A stretch of DNA of 64,000 bases, from positions 23,517,515 through 23,581,514 of the forward strand of contig NC_081543.1 of assembly GCF_901000735.1 (NCBI RefSeq), read 5' to 3'. Shown one piece after another: positions 11,160 to 23,215 of the stretch (the first letter of the stretch is position 1; each line of letters begins with the position of its first letter). This DNA comes from Corylus avellana (lineage: Eukaryota > Streptophyta > Magnoliopsida > Fagales > Betulaceae). The translations under genes were made by a program, and so were the position numbers. The notes beneath the pieces are model-generated. The model had not been told where the DNA came from and searched no databases. It saw only the letters and a list, made by a program, of their open reading frames with translations.

Positions 11160-11377
11160 GCTTATCCCCACTCTTTAAACAAAGCACACTTCCACATGAA
11201 ACATTAACCAAAATTTTTTTGGATTTTTTTTTTTTTTTTGGTTTTTGTTTTTTTAAAATAAAATAAACAAAAATACCAAAAATTAAAAACAAAAAATCAA
11301 AACAAAAACTCACAAAACGGACCAAACATAAGTTTGGCAAAATTCAAGGTGCTGGCCCGTTTTGGTGTAGTCTGCGA

Positions 11378-11531
11378 AGGTGCACTCGAGCGCAAGTGAT
11401 GTGCGATCGAGCGTACATGGGCACAGGGTGTGCGCTCGCGCGCACCTGCGGAAGTGTCGAGTGCAGGCACGCAGGATGCTTGCTGCGTTAGGCTCGAATG
11501 CGCTCGAGTGTAGGTGATGTGCGATCAAGCG
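11378..11531. repeat. Cluster of GATCGA palindromes in the leader of element A
   Basis: Several copies of CTCGAGCGCAAG/GCGATCGAGCG/GCGCTCGCGCGCA-type words lie between primer site and gag, in otherwise AT-rich DNA. Similar clusters occur in elements B, C, D, E and F. Confidence 0.7.
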
Positions 11532-11756
11532 CTTTGGCAGGGACTAGTTCCTTCGGCAGAGCTGCAACATAAACAACAAAAACAAACAACTTTTTCTCTT
11601 TTTTATTTTTTTGTTTATTTTTTTATTTTTATTAGTAACTATAAATAGAAACAAATAAAAAAAATAAAAATAAAAGGCAACAAACTGTAAAAAGAAAATA
11701 ACTAGTAGAAAAATAAAATCAATTTAAACAAAAATCAATTTTCACAAACAAACAAA

Positions 11757-11774
11757 TCCCCGGCAACGGCGCCA
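11757..11774 (-). other. tRNA-Asp primer binding site of element A
   Basis: The minus strand reads TGGCGCCGTTGCCGGGGA, the complement of the 3' end of plant tRNA-Asp(GUC). It lies five bases inside the 5' LTR, where minus-strand DNA synthesis would be primed. Confidence 0.9.
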
Positions 11775-11779
11775 AAATT

Positions 11780-13173
11780 TGATGTACAAATTTAATTGTA
11801 CTCGCAAGCGCACGAGTCGTGTGCAATATAGTGTGTGTGCAAGTGCGAGGTCGATCCACAGGGAATTGTGTTTGTGAAATTTAATTTCTATCTAAATCAA
11901 TTATATCTTAACCTAGTTCCGAATGATTTTGATTTTGAAAATAAACTAACATAAACTAAATAAAATAAAAATAATCAAAAGATAAACGACTAAGGTTTTA
12001 GAATTCACCCCACCAAATCAAAACATACATTCTTATGTTTTCATTCATGCATCCGACAAACAATTAAACCCTATATATATGTTCTATTGTTTTTTTATAA
12101 ACCAATTGACTCATTCGATGAATCCATCTCTATTACAAATCACAACGAATATCCAATTGAGATCAAATCTCCATTGTATCCGGAAATCACAATGGATATA
12201 AGTCTCAATCAAATCATTCGATATATCCGTTGGATGAAACACAACGAATATCCAACATTTTCACGATTTATAAACAACAATCAATCACAATTTTGTCACA
12301 CAATTGAACTGGAACCAACATACATTACATTAAACGACGGATTTGTACGAACGAAACATAAAAATATAAAACTAATCAATGGTGAGGCTTCATCTTCAAC
12401 CTTAGTTGAAGAATTAGCCTCTCATGACAAAAGAAATCATAAAGAAACTAAATTACTTCATTAAAATTAAAAACTTACAAAAGAATTCGAGTTCCAAGTT
12501 ACAAAAACCCAGAAAACACGGAAAGCGACCAAGAACGGCGCCCCCGGCGTGTCTTCGTCTGATCCCTTCAATTGTGAGGCTTACAGGTCTATTTATAGGG
12601 CTTAGGAGAGTCCTAGAAGCCCTAGTAATCCTAGGAATTTCGGAGATTTAAGTCCAAGCCCAATTAGGTTAAGGAAAACCTAAGCCCAAATCGGAATAGG
12701 ATTCGCCCAGAATTGCGGTCCTATCTTGCGGCGTGATTTTGGCCTTGTGGTGCTCCGAATTGGGAAAATACTATTTCACAATGAATTGTATAAGTTTGAG
12801 TTATCTTTCCAATGCCACTTGAATCACCTCAATCGGATATCTGAGATGAAAGTTATGGTCAAAATACCGAGACGTATTCAGAATCCAATTTTGCATCCAA
12901 TCCGATTTGACTTCAAATTGAGAAATTCCGAATTAATCCTTTCCTTTATTTGATTAAACTTTAACCATGATTGGTTAAGCTTAACCATATCTTCTAGATC
13001 TTCCCAATTTGCCCTTTAAGCTTGGAATTTTTCCAGAAATGCTTTATTTTCTTCCAAAAGCCTATAAAACAAAGAAAATACAAAAAGGAAGTAAAATGGC
13101 CTAATTAACCAAAACTAAAGGATTAAAACATGCAAGTTAAGGGCTGAAAATATGAATATTCTAGCACTTATCA
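11780..13173 (-). repeat. 5' LTR of element A
   Basis: This 1394-bp twin of 7049-8442 has the promoter TATA intact (minus strand CCCTATAAATAGACC near 12586-12600). The open frame at 12087-12464 and those near 12424-12953 also occur in the other LTR and are not genes. Confidence 0.93.
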
Positions 13174-13178
13174 CTAGC

Positions 13179-14343
13179 AATAAGAAATAAAAAAAATCAA
13201 AAAACAAACAAGTTTGGCACGAAGAAAGCATCATGCAACAAGGGAAGGACCACTTACAGAAGATATTCGCGACAACCACTCGACAGATTCTCTCCTCATG
13301 TACAAGCTGCCCCAAAAGTTTGATCTTTTGCACTTTTAAACAGCACACTTGATTCCAATGACGAGGTAAGGTTTCCCCCTTTTCAATTTGTGTGTTCGCA
13401 TCGTACACAAGATTTTTATAAAATTAGGGTTTTTGGTAATTTGGGGTTTTTTCGTTTTAGGGTTTTTCTTTAGTCTATGATGTTGATATACTGAGGTTGA
13501 TGTTTGTATTGTGTTTGCCTTTGTTGGATATAATGCGAACGTGTTGGGTCAAGTTGTCTTTGTTTGTTGGAACAAAAGTGGTCCCCAAAGTGAGTTAATT
13601 GTGTTGTCTTTTTGTGCAACTTTTAGTATAAATTTTTACTCAGCAAAGCCAGCCACCTGATTTACCCACCAGTCACCAAAGCCAACCATCTTATTTCATT
13701 TACTTCTCTTGAGACATCTTTGGGAAACTCTGTTGGAGGGTTTTAATCTCTTTATAAATCGTTTTATCTAGAACTTCACACAACCAGAAACGTACCTTAT
13801 GTAGAATGGTTCATAATTTAAAAACATCCCTAAAGATATAAGCATTCATTATATAGAATGGTTCTCATTTTGGGACACTTTTACCTAGAGGTTGAGTGCA
13901 AATAAGATACTTTTCTAATTTGAAAACTTTTTACGAAAATGTTTGATGAAGTATAACAATTGCACATAATATAAGAGTAAATTAACATACATAGATAAGC
14001 AAAGCAGTAAAGAATGATCAATATAAGAGTAAATTAACATACATAGGTAAGCAAAGCAGTAAAGAATGATCAATTAAAAATGTGCAATGAAATAACATTT
14101 ACAAGGGGTAAGGGATTCAATTAAAAATATGCAATGAAATAACCTCCTATACTTTGTGTTGTTTGTAATGCAACTACAACTAATTCCAAAATGAATGCCT
14201 TATATGAAATAGAAAATTGTGCACCTATTATATTAAATTGTGCACATATTATTAGTCCCATCCATTTTGAGTATAATAGGTGCACATGGGTCCATGTTCT
14301 GAGATTTTTTTCTTTTGTCCAACTTTAAGTGTAAATTTAGAAT
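13179..14343 (+). mobile_element. MULE 5' region between arm and transposase
   Basis: This stretch links the arm at 6774-7048 (across element A) to the transposase (across the solo LTR at 14349). It holds no long frame. TA-rich sequence and a stretch of AGGGTTTTT-type words near 13425-13470 are consistent with a 5' untranslated region and promoter. That assignment rests on position only. Confidence 0.45.
13969..14072. repeat. Tandem duplication, 2 x 52 bp
   Basis: The unit ATATAAGAGTAAATTAACAT..AGAATGATCA occurs at 13969-14020 and 14021-14072 with a single difference (ATAGATAAG versus ATAGGTAAG), so the duplication is recent. Confidence 0.95.
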
Positions 14344-17300
14344 ATTAATGTAACGCTCTGGAAATTAATTAACTGGTAATTAATTTCACGGTTCGTCTCC
14401 CAGCCTTATCCCTCACGGAACAAGACTCAGGGATATCTACTCCTCTAAAGAGAGGATACTAAACATCGAAAACAAAAATATTCTATAAACATTAATCATT
14501 ACAACCAGAGTATTTACCAAGGAACATCAAAGTTGCTGAAATCATATTACACAAGTCATCTTTACAAGAGAATCATGCTATACCTTAATATGCAAGCATA
14601 CATCAAAGCCCCTAGATTTACAGCATAACTCAAAAGTACTAGTTACCATGTGTAACATCCCGATATTTCGCTTCTTTTATCTTGTAAATAAATCGAGTGT
14701 TACGCTGAAATAATCTTACACAGTGGAAAATCTGAAATTTATCAATACAAAACAATACTCTTAAAAATACTTTTCTTTATACAAAATACCCACAATTATG
14801 CCAAACAAGGCATTTATACAAATCTATCTAACTGTATAAACTCTAGACAAACTTCACCAACTTAGAATCTCTGTACATCTCAAATATGAAGCTTTAATCA
14901 CAACTACATAATTACCTTGACTTTCCATTCTTGCAAGCACTACAAAAACTGTAAAGTAATGAGTCAGTTGATTCATGATAATATAAATCATTGTTGAATC
15001 AATTATATTAAAAGGCCATACATTTAATAAAACTACAAAGATCTGTATTATTGAATATCAATATTACTCTGAGTAAGTAAGAAAGTAAGTAAGAATACTT
15101 ACAGTGGATTACATGAATGGATCATCAAAGGTAATTACTTGTTGAAACCCATTCTGCTTCGCACAGTCTCCTTCTTTCAATATCTCTCATTGTCTCCAAA
15201 AACTCCCTCTCAATCTCTAATTCTCTGTCTCCATCTTTCTCTGAATTATCTTCATCTCACTGTCTCTCCCTCTAACTCCGTCTCTCACCATCTCTCTGCT
15301 AACTCTCTCTCTCTCTCTCTCTTGTGTTCTTTCTTTCTTGCAGTGCTTTGTCTCTCCCTTTCTCTCTCTGCTTTGTGTAAACACTCTCAGAAAGAAGAAA
15401 GACCGAGTAGAAAGCGGAAGAAGGAAGAGTATGTGGAAGAGAAGGGAGATGAGTGGTGAAATTTGTGAAGGGGAAAAGCTCTATTTATAGGAAAAACCAA
15501 ATACTATTCTACCTTCCATTTACAATTCTACCCTCATTTTTCTATTTCACCTACCAACACTATTATACCTACCATTAACTATTCTACATTCCATTTACAA
15601 TTCTACCCTCATTTTACTATACCAATACTATTATACCTACCATTAACTATTCTACCTACCAATACTATTATTCCTTCCATTTACTATCCTATTATTTCAC
15701 CAATTACCATTCTCTAATTACCACTCTTCGTAACACCATAAATTTCCCAAGAATTAAAATCATTGGCTAAAATAAATATTAAAATAACATCATCATCAAA
15801 ATAATCTATTTAAATAACTTTGAAAATTCTAGGGCGCTACACCATGAGTACTCGCCAAAGCTTGCAATAAGTCCTCAAGCATCTCGTGGATCAAATCCTC
15901 CAAGATAACCGGATGCTTTCCGATATCCATCTTATACTAAACTATCTATAACAGCATAATTGTACATATGGAGAAAAAAGGGAAATAATACAAGGGTAAG
16001 TTCGACGACTTAGTGAGTATAAATGCACATGACGTACCCGTCATTAAATAGTGAACTCAGTTGTTCATAAAGCACATGCAACATTATGATACGACAGTTT
16101 ATCATGGATGTGATATAGATATAATATATGCTTATAATCATGAGTAACAGTAATAGTTCAACCATATGGTTTACCCAAGATATTACCCTTTTTCAGTAGG
16201 GTTGATGCTGTCCCGAGGGACCTGTAATACAATACCGGTGCCCCAGATATTGTACGCTACCATACATAACATTAGTGGCACGACCAAGTTTGACCACGGG
16301 TGGCCCACACCACTAATAGTGTTGTCATATAGTGACCATCCATTAGGGAATGGTTGCGCCTGGTCACGAAACCATTGGATCCAAAGCCCACACATACACA
16401 CATTTGACCATAAAGTTAACCTGTATAGTAAGCCTATGGCCGTTATCCCACATGTACCGGTGTACCATGTCATATGATGCAATTAATCTTATCCGTTTTT
16501 TACATGCATGGTTTTACAATTCTCATCATTATCATGCTAATCAACATACGTTTTCTCAAAAGAGAGTTCACAGTAGTTCTAAAATGTATTTCATGAGAGT
16601 TGCAAAATATGCATGTTTGATATATATATAAAATAGTCGTGCAATGCGAAAAAGTAACAACAAGCATCCATGTGAGTTTGTACTCACTCGGGTCATAAGG
16701 CATCTCCATAAAATTCCCTCGAGGCTCCATAACCTCGAATACTGAGATAAGACTTATCATTAGTTCTAAATTCAACTAAAACGAACCTAGAACATGAAAA
16801 CAGAGGCTATCAGACGACTGGCAAAAGTGGCGTTCACTGGAACACTTATGACCGAATGTTCGGGTCTATGGCTGAAAGTCTGCCCAGAAGGCTCGTACGT
16901 CCAGTCTCGTGGCCGTACATCCGCCCAGAAGGTTCAGGTGGAACCTCATTTGGTTCAACCGTCCTCATTTGGCTCCTATCTCAAAACAACACCTCCACGC
17001 AAAATGAAAGATCCCCAACAAGAATTAAATGCTAATCCATGCTTAAACTAAGATTAAGGGCAACAACATAACTAGAAGCTCAAAACTACCAACTAAGCTA
17101 ACTATGAAAAACAGTTAAACAACATAACAACTAAGTAAGGAATAAACTAAGCTCAGAAGATTACCTCCTTGAAGCAAAACCTTCAAGAAATCTCTCATTC
17201 TCCTCCAACAACTCTAACAACTCACAAAATCACTCAAGCAGGGTTTCTAGAGGGTAACAGAGGCAGAATAAGGCTTAAGGGTCGAGTGGGGAGGGGTATT

Positions 17301-17704
17301 TATAGGATTGGAAAGCCTGTGGGCGCTGTTGGAAAAGCCCTAAAAAGTAGAGTACGTCTGCGTACTGTTCACCCCATGGACCAAAGGCTGCATTGTACGT
17401 ATGGGCATTGACCGGCAGTCAACCAAAAAGTAGAGTACGTCTGGTACTATTGGGGCGTACGTTCAGTACTATTTGTAGAGTACGACGTACTATTGACAGA
17501 GTATATCCGATGGTTCCCAGGCATACGTCCGCATACTATTTGTACTATTTGTAGAGTACGTCCGGTACTATTGAGAGTATGTTCGGTCAAAAAGTTTAAA
17601 ATTCTCAAAATGCCCTTCCAACTGTTCCTAGTGACCCAAAACTCAAATTAACCCCCTAACTAAGCTACCTAAGCTTAGTTACTTATTTGGGTCACTACAA
17701 TTAA
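14344..17704 (-). mobile_element. Solo LTR, ~2.15 kb, TSD ATTAA, itself interrupted
   Basis: ATTAA at 14344-14348 and 17700-17704 flanks a unit (14349-17699) running TGTAACGCTCTGG to GGGTCACTACA. No internal region or second LTR is present, so it is the product of LTR-LTR recombination. Orientation is minus: read that way it begins TGTAGTGACCC, has TATA (CCTATAAATACCCC) near 17294-17308 and ends CCAGAGCGTTACA. A cluster of GTACGT words lies at 17340-17590, in U3. The block at 16180-16480 is the inverted counterpart of 36060-36300 in element H, so the two families are related. The open frames at 16166-16775 are LTR sequence, not genes. Confidence 0.88.
14646..15846 (-). mobile_element. Nested solo LTR, 1191 bp, TSD CCATG
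   Basis: CCATG at 14646-14650 and 15842-15846 flanks 14651-15841, which begins TGTAACATCCCG and ends GGGCGCTACA. In minus orientation it starts TGTAGCGCCC and ends CGGGATGTTACA, as Ty3/gypsy chromovirus LTRs often do. TATA (CTATAAATAGAGC) lies near 15478-15490 and is followed by a (CT)n-rich leader at 15300-15370. The open frame at 15139-15459 is this CT-rich tract. It inserted into the larger solo LTR, so it is the younger of the two. Confidence 0.88.
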
Positions 17705-17776
17705 TGTGTCATACATGTGGTTGTTTTGTTATGATAGTGTAAGTAACATATATATATTATTCATTCACTTTGTAAG

Positions 17777-20700
17777 ATGTCTTTGAAGTTAGTGTTTGAG
17801 GTTAGTTATGGGGGTAGGTTCGACCAGAGGTTTGGTTGTGAGTATGTGGGTGGTCAAGTTTCTGTTCACAATGAGAGTTATGACCCTAACCACTTGTCAT
17901 TTTTTTTTTTTTTTTTTGAATTGGAAGATTTTTCTAGAAACTACAGGTATAAGTTAGGGGATTAATGTACTTCAGAGAACCTGACAAGATTTTAGTAGGT
18001 AGTTTGCACTTAATAACCTCAGATGACGATGTCATGTATATGGTTGACTACCATACCAGGCACTTTATTGTGCATTTATATATTGTGTGTTTTGGAGATG
18101 GTCAGGGTGATAAGGTGGAGTCTGAAGAAGATGATGATGAAGAAGAAGTGAGGGTTGATTTCAATGACCCTTGGTGGAAAGACAAGGTTAGTGATGATGA
18201 AGATTTATTTAATGTAGATGTTGATTTAGACGATAATAGAGCTGAAACTAGTGGTGCAGCTCAAAGTGGCGATGGTGATGTTGATTGTGATAATGAGAAT
18301 GAGGGTGATGAAGAAGATGAGAGTGATGATGAGGCCCATCCAAGTAGTGATGGTGTTAGGTCCAAAAGTGGTTCTAAGAAGAAGGGAACATTTGAAGCAT
18401 TAGAAGATGATGACACTAACTCAGAAATGGGTAGAATTGACATACTCGAGTCACCACATATTAGTGATGAGGAAGGTGACATAACTCTGCTAATAATTGT
18501 GAATTTGACCCAATGGACCTAGTTAACCCAGTCTTGCACCTCAAAATGAAATTCCCAGGCATACGAATGTTTAGAGATGCTGCTAAAGAGTACAATCTTA
18601 GGAGGGGCAAGAAAATTAGGTTTAAAAGGAATAAAAGAAGAGAGTGTATTGTGGTGTGTAGGGATGAAAAGTATCGGTATCGAGTGTATGCAAGGCATAT
18701 GCCTGATGAACAATCATTTCAGATTAGATCTACACACCCTAAACATTTGTATGGTAGGAAATACAAGAACTCCATTGTGAACTCAACTTGGATAGCCAAC
18801 AAATTGATTGAAAAGTTTAGAATTCAGCCCAACATGCCCTTGAATGTCATACAACATGAAGTGAAGGAAAAATGGAAAGTGGATGTAACTCCAAGTATGA
18901 TGTATAGGACAATTAACATTATGGTAAACTTGAACAATATGGGAGGCTATGGGATTATTGTGAAACATTGATAAGGACTAATAAGGGAAGCTGTGTGATG
19001 ATGAAGGTGGATAGACCAAACCCTAGTGTGCTTCCAAAATTTGGAAGACTATATCTTTCTCTGGCTGCAATGAAGAAGGGGTTTTTGGAGGGTTATAGGC
19101 CTGTTATAGGGGTGGATGGATGCTTCTTGAAAGGGCCATTAAAGGGTCAACTCTTAGCTACAGTTGGAAGGGATGTGAATAACACTACGTATGCAATTGC
19201 CTTTGCTATTGTTGAAGCTAAGACCAAAGACTCTTGGATATGATTTTTAGAAACCCTTGTGTTTGATCTTGGAGTACACGAGCGGCATACTAGACCAACA
19301 TTCATTTCCGATAGACAAAAAATGAGTTATATTACATTTAATTTTGTACAATCATTTTATGTAACACTTACTTAATATTTTATTTGTAATTTAAATTTTT
19401 ATGCATTATGACTTTCTTTTGTAGGGTCTCATGCCAGCTTTAGAGGTTGTGCTTCCAATGGCGGATCATAGAATTTGTGTTAGGCATATATATGCCAACT
19501 TCAAAGACTTAGGGGGCACAAAGGATTGGCCTTGAAGGAGAAGTTGTGGGTTGTAGCATCTGCATACACTGAATATGATTTTACTGCTCATATAAAAGAG
19601 TTGAAGAAACTGAGCAAGGATGCCTATGAAAACTTGAGTAAGATTGACCCTAGCGGGTGGTCTAGGGCATGGTTTAATGAATATCCAAGGTGTGACCTAC
19701 GGGTGAACAATATATGTGAGTGTTACAACTCATACATCCTCAAGACTCGTGACAAGTCTATTTTGACATTGTTGGAGATGATAAGGAAAAAGCCGATGAA
19801 GAGGTATTAGGCTAAAAGGGAAGGGCTTGAGAAATTGACTGGTCGGTTGTGCCATAGAATTGTGCAAAAGATGGAGGCAATTGGTTTAGAAGCAAGGGAC
19901 TGCATTAAAAACTATGCTGGTGATGGTATGTATGAGGTTATTGCTCCTAACAGCAAACAGTATGTGCTGGACCTGCGTAGAAGAATATGTGGTTGCAGGC
20001 AATGGGAAATCACTAGAATCCCATGTCCCCATTCCTTTGATGCTGTACTTTATGATTGTGGGAATCCAGAGGACTATGTAGATGAATACTACACATTAGA
20101 GAGGTACAAAAAGGCATATGCTCCAATTATTTACCCAATGCCTAGTAAAGAGCAGTGGATAAAAACCACTCATGATCCTTTGGAACCACCTAAATTTAGA
20201 GTGGCCTTTAGGAAACCCAAGAAGTTAAAGGGAGGGCTCCTGATGAAAGCAGGGACCCCAAAAATCCAAATTGAATGAGGAAATTTGGAGCAAGGATGAG
20301 ATGTGATAATTGTACTGGTTTGGGTCACAATAAGAGGAGCTGTCCATTGAATAGGAGTACAACAAATAATGTTAGGGGACTAGCTACAACAGTTGAGCTT
20401 ACTACCCTACCTGCAGCAAGTGTGAGTTTTACTGTACTCCCTTCATTTGTCCATAATATTCCAAATGGTTTTAACTGGCTGCTTGTGGACTTTGTATGAA
20501 TATATCAATATTTTGTTTTGTTTTGTTTTGCTTTTTGTTTTTGTTTTTATTTTTATTTTTTTTTCTAGTCACAAAGTGTTGGTTCCAATACTCATATATA
20601 AGTATCAAAAGCAAACAAAGAGTTATGTGCAAGGTACTTATATATGTGTACTTGTGTGACATTTTTTAATTATTATAGTGGTGCTGTAGCTGTAGTCAAC

Positions 20701-21724
20701 GGTCATCAAGTGCATTTATTACAATTTACTGACAATTTTTACATTTTTTGTTAACAAAAAGCTTAGACAAGGAAAGGTAGTGGCAGTGGTGGTCCATAGT
20801 CATCAAGTGTAATAAAGGTACTTAACCTCTTTTCTTTTTTTTTTACCCACTTTCACATCAATGCAGCGTACATTAATTTATATTATTTTGTTTATATTGT
20901 TAGGAAGAATAAGGACATGAACAACAAGAATACTGCATCTGGATCAGCTGGTGGACCACGGGCATGCACTATACTGAAGGTACTTAACTATATACTTAAC
21001 AATATCTATTTTGTTATAGACTAATAACCTAAAATATAAGCGTTTACTAACATTTGTATCATTTGTTTTGTTTAAGGAAGAGTAAGGGAAAATTCAGCCT
21101 GCACATACTCCACATACAATAGATGGCCCAATCTTGTTGATGAAAGAGAACACGCACCTAAACTTGGATTTGCTGATGATAGAGGAGTAACACCTCCACT
21201 TGGATTTGGTGATGACAGAGGAGTAATTCCTCCACCTGGATTTGGTTCTGACAAAGAACTCTCCCCTTTGGACCTGGTGTAAGAATTATCTTATCTCCAA
21301 CATGGGCCAGGATGGCTGGCACATAAGAGAAAAATTCCTGTAATGGTCACAGGGGGTCCTGCAACAAGGACTCGTTATTCGGATCAGATTAGAGGTATTT
21401 ATCGTAGTACTCCTATAATAAACACTCATTGACCTTACTGAAGAGGGCCCTACTGCAAGTGAACCTTCAAAAGAGAAGGCCTAAAACTAGGGGTGGATTT
21501 GCATGTAAAGGTGTTACAGTGAGAGGTGGTGCAGTCTAGGGTGGTGACGGCAAGAGTGGTGCAGTTAGAGGTGGTGCAGGCAGAGGTGTTGTATTGAAAG
21601 GTGTTGCAAGTAGAGATGCTGCAGCTGCATCTGGAACTGTTGCCAAATTGAAAGGAAAACGTATTGTGAGAACAATACAGAAGGGAATTGAAATTATGGA
21701 AGCTAAGAGAAAACAGTTGAACTA
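17777..21724 (+). pseudogene. Autonomous MULE transposase (MuDR class), decayed
   Basis: The domains stand in the usual MuDR order but in several frames. An N-terminal segment from ATG 17777 (FEVSYGGRF..YVGG) is followed by a long acidic region (18110-18480). The MuDR DNA-binding region comes next (18513-18910, with FRDAAKEYNLRRGK and RYRVYA). The MULE transposase core (18990-19810) keeps a first catalytic Asp in VIGVDGCFLKG, a second in FISDRQ, and Glu in NICECYNSYI. A SWIM finger (CGCRQWEITRIPCPHS near 19990-20035), a CCHC knuckle (CDNCTGLGHNKRSC near 20302-20343) and a Gly/Arg-rich tail close the gene. Breaks include slippage at T18 (17902), frame changes near 18500 and 18960, Trp to TGA near 19240 (TGGATATGA), an intron donor reading AT instead of GT near 19322, and a TAG at 19808 where CAG is likely. 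It would cut and paste the MULEs at 780, 3231 and 5045 if intact. Confidence 0.85.
21157..21268 (+). repeat. Short coding tandem repeat in the MULE C-terminal region
   Basis: About 2.5 units of 42 bp (CTTGGATTTGCTGATGATAG-type) encode G-F-x-D-D-R-G-V-x-P-P repeats, one of the low-complexity segments between the CCHC knuckle and the Arg/Gly-rich tail. Confidence 0.7.
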
Positions 21725-22348
21725 GAGTGGAAGCCCTAATGTCATGGACATGCAGGCTTATGTTTTTATTTTTTATTTATTTTTTATGTAATGTGTATAA
21801 AGAAATATTTTTTATGGAAGTTGGTGCAGTGTATGGACATATTTTGTATGGAATTTGTTAATGTGTATGGAAATTAAGTTGTATGGACATATAGCTTATT
21901 TTTATTAATTTTCTTATTTGTCTCAGAAATGTGAGCTACTTTATGGGTTTTATGTATGTTGCTTCTCTGAAAAGAATGGAGAAATCATAATCTGTTTGGT
22001 TCTTTGCGGGGAACGAATGATTGAATAATGCAATGGATAATGAAGATTCTCCAGGGTATTACTCTTGAACTTGATCTCTTTCTGCTAGGCTGCTTTGACA
22101 GTAGCATTGATGTATCTGATGATCAATTTTTGTTTTTGAATTACGGTGCTTGTAACCTTGTAAAACACTGAATCCATAAAGTAAATCAAGTTATGAATGT
22201 GTAGGTAGCATTTCCTATTATTATGCTTAAACACATATCTATACTCAATTCATGTTAACATAAACCTTAAACACACATTGATATAGCAACTAATAACTTC
22301 ATTACAAATAATAAACTTCATAGAGTACACTATAAGTTTTGTTAAAAA

Positions 22349-22463
22349 CTACACTACAACCACATTGTGCTCCCAAAATTACACAAGCACAAAAACCCAC
22401 ATTGTGCTCCCAAAATTAATTACACATAAAAAAAACCACAATATGATCCCAAAATTACAGACA
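22349..22463. repeat. Three ~38-bp units shared with the foldback MULE
   Basis: CCACATTGTGCTCCCAAAAT occurs as three consecutive variants here. The same unit, direct and inverted, forms the centre of the foldback element at 5645-5790. This shared subterminal sequence links the transposase-bearing and the foldback MULE. Confidence 0.75.
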
Positions 22464-22465
22464 CT

Positions 22466-22900
22466 TTAGTTCAACTTCATATGGCCAACTTTGTATTCAT
22501 ACGGACTACTTGGAGTGTATCCAAAAAAAAAAAAAAAAAAAAAAATGGCACTTACACAAATTATCCAGGAGCACACAAGAATTGTTTGGTAATTCTTCTT
22601 CACTTCATGGAGTTTGATCTCCCCAATCTCTACTTCCTTACTATACTGAGCAATTTCTTTCTCCATTTCTACATTCAGACGCATATTTTCTTTCATCATT
22701 TCTATCTTCACCTTCCTGACTTCAACTTTAGCCATGTTTTCACACTGTTTTGCTTCTGACAACAAGTTTGTGTGTCTTCGCCATAACCAACTTGCAACCC
22801 TTTTACCATTGTCCAATAACTTAGGATCAATCCATTCAAAGAAACCACAGTCTCGGTTAATCTGTAAAGTAGTAAATAAATATTAGTCACCATTTTCCAG
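22466..22900 (-). pseudogene. Fragment resembling a GRF-type zinc-finger protein
   Basis: The minus strand encodes CGFFEWIDPK near 22825-22855, followed by an Arg-Arg-His-Thr helix and a long Lys/Glu-rich coiled coil (KVEIEMMKENMRLNVEMEKE-like, 22620-22740). C-x-F-F-x-W-x-D is the C-terminal half of the GRF zinc finger found in many small plant proteins, where a coiled coil often follows. An acceptor-like TTTACAG precedes the segment at about 22860, but I cannot find the exon carrying the first zinc ligands. The frame ends in the simple sequence at 22530. It could be a captured host fragment within the MULE or a neighbour of it. Confidence 0.4.
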
Positions 22901-23215
22901 ATGGGGCTATGATAAAGGTGTGGAACATATTCTGAAATTATTTTCTAGATTTGGCCGGAAACAGGAACCAATGTGATGGGTGGAAATCAGCCTACATGTT
23001 TTTTGACCAGTGAAAACCTGTAGTACCAACACCCAAAAAATTAAAATTTGGAAAATAAATTTCCGAACCAGTAAAAAAACTCTAACAAACTTATGGTGGA
23101 AACAAAAATAAAAGAAATAAGGAGTTTCGTGGTTGTGAAAACAATCCAAACCAAATGCTAAAAAACAAAATTAAAAATTGAACTCCAGAATCTAATAATT
23201 TGCATTAGCCTATTA

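Larger units (their letters stand above)
7044..13178 (-). mobile_element. Element A: complete gag-only LTR retrotransposon, 6125 bp
   Basis: Two 1394-bp LTRs (7049-8442, 11780-13173) are flanked by the 5-bp TSD CTAGC (7044-7048, 13174-13178). Orientation is minus: the primer site next to the right LTR is complementary to tRNA-Asp, and a polypurine tract abuts the left LTR. Between them lie a leader with GATCGA palindromes, one gag-type frame with a single stop, and 1.3 kb of non-coding DNA. There is no protease, reverse transcriptase, RNase H or integrase, so the element depends on an autonomous partner. The primer site and the gag linker suggest kinship with the Athila/Tat branch of Ty3/gypsy (inference). 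It sits in the arm of a MULE. Confidence 0.93.

Noticed and set aside
11757..11774. Match to the 3' end of tRNA-Asp, considered as a tRNA gene
   Set aside because: Only the last 18 bases match and they adjoin an LTR; it is a primer binding site. The same holds at 42319, 46691, 51070 and 57294.
15139..15459. 106-codon Ser/Leu-rich frame
   Set aside because: It is the CT-repeat leader of the inner solo LTR, a low-complexity translation.
16166..16775. Several overlapping frames on both strands (about 90-100 codons)
   Set aside because: They lie in the solo LTR at 14349-17699, and the same DNA recurs in the LTR of element H; no domain is visible.
18261..18482. Minus-strand Ser-rich frame
   Set aside because: It is the antisense of the acidic Asp/Glu region of the MULE transposase.
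22907..23149. 80-codon minus frame tested as the first exon of the GRF-like gene
   Set aside because: It has no C-x-C zinc ligands and no consensus donor in the right phase, so I did not join it to 22466-22900.
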